Origin: Candidatus Eiseniibacteriota bacterium
GTDB lineage: Bacteria; Arandabacterota; Arandabacteria; Arandabacterales; Arandabacteraceae
Assembly: GCA_030592245.1 (NCBI GenBank)
Contig: JAUVJV010000065.1
Coordinates: forward strand, 1-8,598
Direction: 5' to 3'
DNA: 8,598 bases
Shown here: positions 5,878-8,598 of the stretch, piece by piece
Layout: each line of letters opens with the position of its first letter
Numbering within the stretch: the first letter of the stretch is position 1
Position numbers and translations under genes: made by a program
Notes under the pieces: model-generated
Told to the model about the DNA's origin: nothing
What the model saw: only the letters and a program-made list of their open reading frames with translations
Database searches by the model: none

Positions 5878-6939
5878 ATGAGGGGAGAACTCGGAACCTT
5901 CAGCGTGGCTGAGATACTTCAGCTGATCGGCTCACAGGAAAAGAGCGGCGTGCTCAGGGTTAAGAGCAAGGGGAAATCAGCTGTTCTCTTCTTCGAGACC
6001 GGCCAGGTCGTATCGACCAGGGAGAGGCGCCAGGGCGCCAGGGACCCGTTCCTATTCTATCTGCATGAGAATTCCGCGATAGGGCTGGAGGATCTCAACA
6101 AGGTGATGGAAATCCGGCAGGGTGACGGCGGCGACACGGTGGACATCCTGCTCGGCGAGAACATCGTGGACAAGGCGGCCCTTGCAGAAAAACTATCCCA
6201 GTATGCCTACCAGACGCTTGATACCATCGTCAAGTGGGAAACTGGCACCTATGATTTCAGGGCGAGCGGCGATGGCAATCCTGACAAGGACATAATGAAA
6301 CCGCTCAGACTTGAGCCCATCCTGATGGAGGCCTTGCGGAGAAAGGATGAGGTCGAGGAGATCAGGAGATTCCTTCCCTCATTAGACACCAGGATAAAGA
6401 TCTGTGAACCCAATATAGAAGAGCTCCAGCTCGATGACGACGATGCTTCGGTCCTGATCCTCATAGATGGGAAGAAAACCATAGACGAGATACTCGAGGA
6501 GAGCTCTGCCGACGAAGTGGAGACACTTGATATCCTGGAAAAACTCTTTGCTCTCGGCGTGGTTTCCATCACGGAGAAGCAGGCGCTTCCAGGCCGGATG
6601 ATAGCCTCATCGCCCGTGCGCTCCGCGGCCGTTGCGGCGGCAATCGTGGTCGCGGCCGTTGCGCTCCGCCTTTTCGTGTTCGCTCCCTCCCCTTCGGAAG
6701 GCACTCAGGTTTACGCTCTGCGTGCAAGCGCTGCCGACTTCGTGGACTCAAGAGAAGTCCAGAACCTGCACTTCGCCCTCGATGCACATCGTCAAGTGAC
6801 TGGGACCTATCCCGGGAGTCTCAGCGACCTGGTCACGACCGGTCTCCTCGTGCAGAGCCAGATCGAAGACCGCCACGGCGGCGTTTATTCATACATGCTT
6901 GTAGCTTCTGAAAACAGGTACGTGCTCCCGCCTCTATGA
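5878..6939 (+). CDS. DUF4388 domain protein with membrane anchor and pseudopilin-like tail
   Basis: 353 aa, role unknown. Residues 1-128 match the DUF4388 (PatA N-terminal-like) pattern: MRGELGTFSVAEILQLIG, KSGVLRV, AVLFFETGQVV, then a helical part with LLGENIVDKAALAEKLSQ and WETGTYDF. DUF4388 occurs in regulators and gliding or motility-linked proteins, but its biochemistry is poorly known. Residues 190-232 (VLILIDGKKTIDEILEESS and following) resemble a winged-helix-like module. One transmembrane helix lies at about 246-268. Residues 284-353 resemble the globular end of a GspG-type pseudopilin: LHFALDAHRQVTGTYPGSLS, DLVTTGLL, then a GGVYSYMLVASENRYVL strand pair. There is no prepilin cleavage site at the N-terminus, so it is not a canonical pilin. 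With a cytoplasmic N-terminus, the tail would be periplasmic. The neighbouring TPR protein, 9 nt upstream, is the likely partner. A +1 reading frame continues past the stop; see findings. Confidence 0.85.
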   Translation: MRGELGTFSVAEILQLIGSQEKSGVLRVKSKGKSAVLFFETGQVVSTRERRQGARDPFLFYLHENSAIGLEDLNKVMEIRQGDGGDTVDILLGENIVDKAALAEKLSQYAYQTLDTIVKWETGTYDFRASGDGNPDKDIMKPLRLEPILMEALRRKDEVEEIRRFLPSLDTRIKICEPNIEELQLDDDDASVLILIDGKKTIDEILEESSADEVETLDILEKLFALGVVSITEKQALPGRMIASSPVRSAAVAAAIVVAAVALRLFVFAPSPSEGTQVYALRASAADFVDSREVQNLHFALDAHRQVTGTYPGSLSDLVTTGLLVQSQIEDRHGGVYSYMLVASENRYVLPPL

Positions 6940-6987
6940 GAGTCACGGCTCCTTTGAGATCTCCCGCTACCACCTGGTCTTGCGCAG
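6940..6987. other. Convergent gap between DUF4388 and ubiA-like genes
   Basis: Only 48 nt separate the stop codons of the two convergent genes. I see no GC-rich hairpin followed by a T-run on either strand; GAGATCTC (6956-6963) is a short palindrome only. Termination may be Rho-dependent or occur inside the opposing gene. Confidence 0.5.
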
Positions 6988-7950
6988 CTATGACGGCGTG
7001 GTCTTCTCCGCACCGGTCACCTTAGGATAGGCAATCCCGAATCTTCTTGCGTAGTAGGCCCTCGAAACCAGGTACGCGAGGACGGCGAGTATCGCGAGCA
7101 CGGGTGCCTGGAAGCACACCAGCACAAGGAGAAACCTCGCGGCGAACTGGCTGGCAACCACCGAGGTCCGGGATGACGGATCAAGCGCGACTCCGATGAA
7201 GGCGGGAAGGCTCGCGGCAACTGCCAGGACGCAAAGAGTCTCCCCTGCCAGCACTCCTGTGAGCCCCGAGAGGCCCAGGAAGACAAGGGCAACTCCGGCA
7301 ACCGTATCCTTGCCGAGGGCCACGCACGAGGTACGGTCCCCTACCGACCGGTCACCCTCTTCATCGGGGATGCAGGTATTGAGGAAGATACCCGACATGG
7401 CCAGAGCATAAGGCAGCATATGAGACCACATCTCAGGCCGGTACGGCTCATAGACCAGCCAGCCGAGGGCGAAGCCTACCACGGCGAAACCTGCGACATT
7501 GGCCACCAGGTCAAGCACGGGCCGGGCCTTAAGGCGCAGCGGCGGCATGGAATACGCCAGGCCTAACACCAACCCCACCCATATGAGATACCGGACGCTT
7601 GCTCCGGCCAGGGCGCTGATGATAAGAAGCGCGGCGCAGATGGCCACCAGAAGCGCTGCGGCGGCTCTCCTTGACACAATGCCGGATGGGAGAAGATAAG
7701 CCTTCCTGTTGATGGTATCGCTCTCCACATCGAACACCTGGTTGACGATGAAGGCTACGGCGATGCCGAGGACATATATCAGAAAATTCGGAAGTGCTTC
7801 CGGCATCAGTGCAAAACTGAACGCTCTCCCTGAAACCAGCCGGGCGGACACGGCCCCGATAAAGAAGAAGGTGCTCGAGGCACAGAGAAGCGGCGGCCTG
7901 ACGAGGAAAACCAGATCCACAAGCCTGGAACCGAGACTCGAGAGCTTCAA
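6988..7950 (-). CDS. UbiA-family prenyltransferase
   Basis: Integral-membrane enzyme of the UbiA superfamily, which transfers an isoprenyl chain to an acceptor such as an aromatic ring or a glycerol phosphate. The product is 320 aa with about nine helices, normal length. Both Asp-rich motifs are visible: N70-QVFDVESD (N, D74, D78) and DEEGDRSVGDRT at 196-207. Between them is YSMPPLRLKARP (133-144), the usual loop in this superfamily. The acceptor cannot be deduced. Start choice: TTG at 7950, after AGG with a 10-nt spacer, gives MKLSSLGSRLVDLVFLVRPP. An ATG at 8082 opens the same frame but adds 44 hydrophilic residues with no membrane character and overlaps the upstream deacetylase by 61 nt, so I think it is spurious. 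The deacetylase stop is 71 nt upstream, so cotranscription is likely. UbiA enzymes next to envelope glycan enzymes could serve lipid-carrier or quinone synthesis; this is only inference. Confidence 0.85.
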   Translation of the reverse strand: MKLSSLGSRLVDLVFLVRPPLLCASSTFFFIGAVSARLVSGRAFSFALMPEALPNFLIYVLGIAVAFIVNQVFDVESDTINRKAYLLPSGIVSRRAAAALLVAICAALLIISALAGASVRYLIWVGLVLGLAYSMPPLRLKARPVLDLVANVAGFAVVGFALGWLVYEPYRPEMWSHMLPYALAMSGIFLNTCIPDEEGDRSVGDRTSCVALGKDTVAGVALVFLGLSGLTGVLAGETLCVLAVAASLPAFIGVALDPSSRTSVVASQFAARFLLVLVCFQAPVLAILAVLAYLVSRAYYARRFGIAYPKVTGAEKTTPS

Positions 7951-8021
7951 AGTACTGCTACCTGCCTTTCGATTATCTGCCTGCCGACAAATCGCGTTCT
8001 GACAAACTGCATCCTGGCCGG

Positions 8022-8598
8022 CTATCTCTTGAGAAGAGTGGTGCCGAGAGACATCCTGGCAATCACCGTGTTCTTGAGACACTCCAGCCTGTATCCCGGC
8101 CGCAATCCGAGCTTTCTTTCAAGCGATGACCGGCTGTCTATCGAGTAAACGCTGAGACGTCCCATCGCCATCCTGTTGGAACCCGAGTTAGGAGAGCTGG
8201 TGAATCCACACGTATACCCGGAAGCAATCGCCTCATCCACCACCTTCCGGGAGAACCTTCCAAAGGGGTAGGATATCGAGGTCACCGCTTTACCCAGATG
8301 GTCCTCAATAATGTGCTTCGAGTCCATGAGCTCCTGAGCGAGTGATCCCCCCTTGAGCCGGGTGAGATCCCGATGCGAGAGCGTGTGAGATGCGATCTCA
8401 AAACCGGCCTTTGAAAGATCCTCGATCTGGGCCCAGGAGAGATGCTTGAAACGCCTGGGTGAAAGCCTCACATCCCAGGAGTTGCTTCCACCCACCGAGC
8501 CCACCACGACAAAGACGGTCCCGGTCCACTTCCTGGCCGCCATCTCGGGGAGAGCCTCTCTCCAGACCGACTCATAGCCGTCATCGAACGTGAGGGCA
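8022..8598 (-). CDS. NodB/CE4 polysaccharide deacetylase, N-terminus cut by window edge
   Basis: Metal-dependent carbohydrate esterase family 4 deacetylase, expected to remove acetyl groups from an N-acetylated sugar polymer at the cell surface. The frame is open to the right edge: the first full codon is at 8597, giving 191 aa plus stop. An internal ATG at 8543 is not the start, because the catalytic TFDDGYE motif (residues 3-9) lies upstream of it. Metal-binding motif 2 is SHTLSHRDL, with H71 and H75. Motif 3 is SYPFG (109-113). The short C-terminus after MGRLSVYSIDSRSSLERKL is usual for IcaB/PgaB-like or capsule-linked members. The substrate cannot be told: peptidoglycan, poly-GlcNAc and lipid-linked glycans remain possible. 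It is followed by the ubiA-like gene on the same strand. Confidence 0.9.
   Translation of the reverse strand, partial: ALTFDDGYESVWREALPEMAARKWTGTVFVVVGSVGGSNSWDVRLSPRRFKHLSWAQIEDLSKAGFEIASHTLSHRDLTRLKGGSLAQELMDSKHIIEDHLGKAVTSISYPFGRFSRKVVDEAIASGYTCGFTSSPNSGSNRMAMGRLSVYSIDSRSSLERKLGLRPGYRLECLKNTVIARMSLGTTLLKR

Noticed and set aside
6930..7000. Bidirectional intrinsic terminator between convergent genes
   Set aside because: Only short palindromes without T-runs are present, so there is not enough support for a terminator.
1..8598. Defence system, phage, CRISPR or mobile element
   Set aside because: No repeat-spacer pattern, transposase, integrase, nuclease or inverted terminal repeats were seen. 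Gene content and composition look chromosomal and uniform.

Overview
The window is a dense, GC-rich bacterial chromosomal segment with seven protein-coding genes in three transcription blocks. Two genes are cut by the window edges. No rRNA, tRNA, CRISPR array, insertion sequence or phage gene is visible. Envelope proteins carrying signal peptides and a periplasmic polysaccharide deacetylase fit a bacterium with an elaborate envelope. The DUF4388-domain protein with a pseudopilin-like tail is a combination I associate with Deltaproteobacteria (Desulfobacterota) and related phyla. The taxon cannot be fixed from sequence reading alone.

Left block (minus strand, transcribed right to left): a sodium/phosphate cotransporter-family protein with an added N-terminal periplasmic Ig-like domain and a C-terminal PhoU-like domain (1800-3854), then a TrkA/KtrA-type RCK potassium-uptake regulator (1091-1780), then asparaginyl-tRNA synthetase (1-1077, C-terminus outside the window). 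Gaps are 19 and 13 nt, so this reads as one operon. A sigma70-like promoter with a perfect TTGACA box sits upstream of the first gene and supports the shorter of its two possible starts.

Middle block (plus strand): a 578-aa multi-pass membrane protein with TPRs, a four-cysteine zinc ribbon and a C-terminal PG-type membrane module (4132-5868). Nine nt later comes a 353-aa DUF4388 protein with one transmembrane helix and a pseudopilin-like extracytoplasmic tail (5878-6939). The pair is tightly coupled and is the least characterised part of the window. It looks like a membrane scaffold with a partner spanning cytoplasm and periplasm, of unknown role.

Right block (minus strand): a NodB/CE4 polysaccharide deacetylase (8022-8598, N-terminus outside the window) followed by a UbiA-family prenyltransferase (6988-7950, probable TTG start). 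The middle and right blocks converge with only 48 nt between stop codons.

The divergent intergenic region (3855-4131) is the only sizeable non-coding stretch. It holds the leftward promoter, a perfect 12-nt palindrome inside a possible longer stem, and a second hairpin. Its overall function is unknown.
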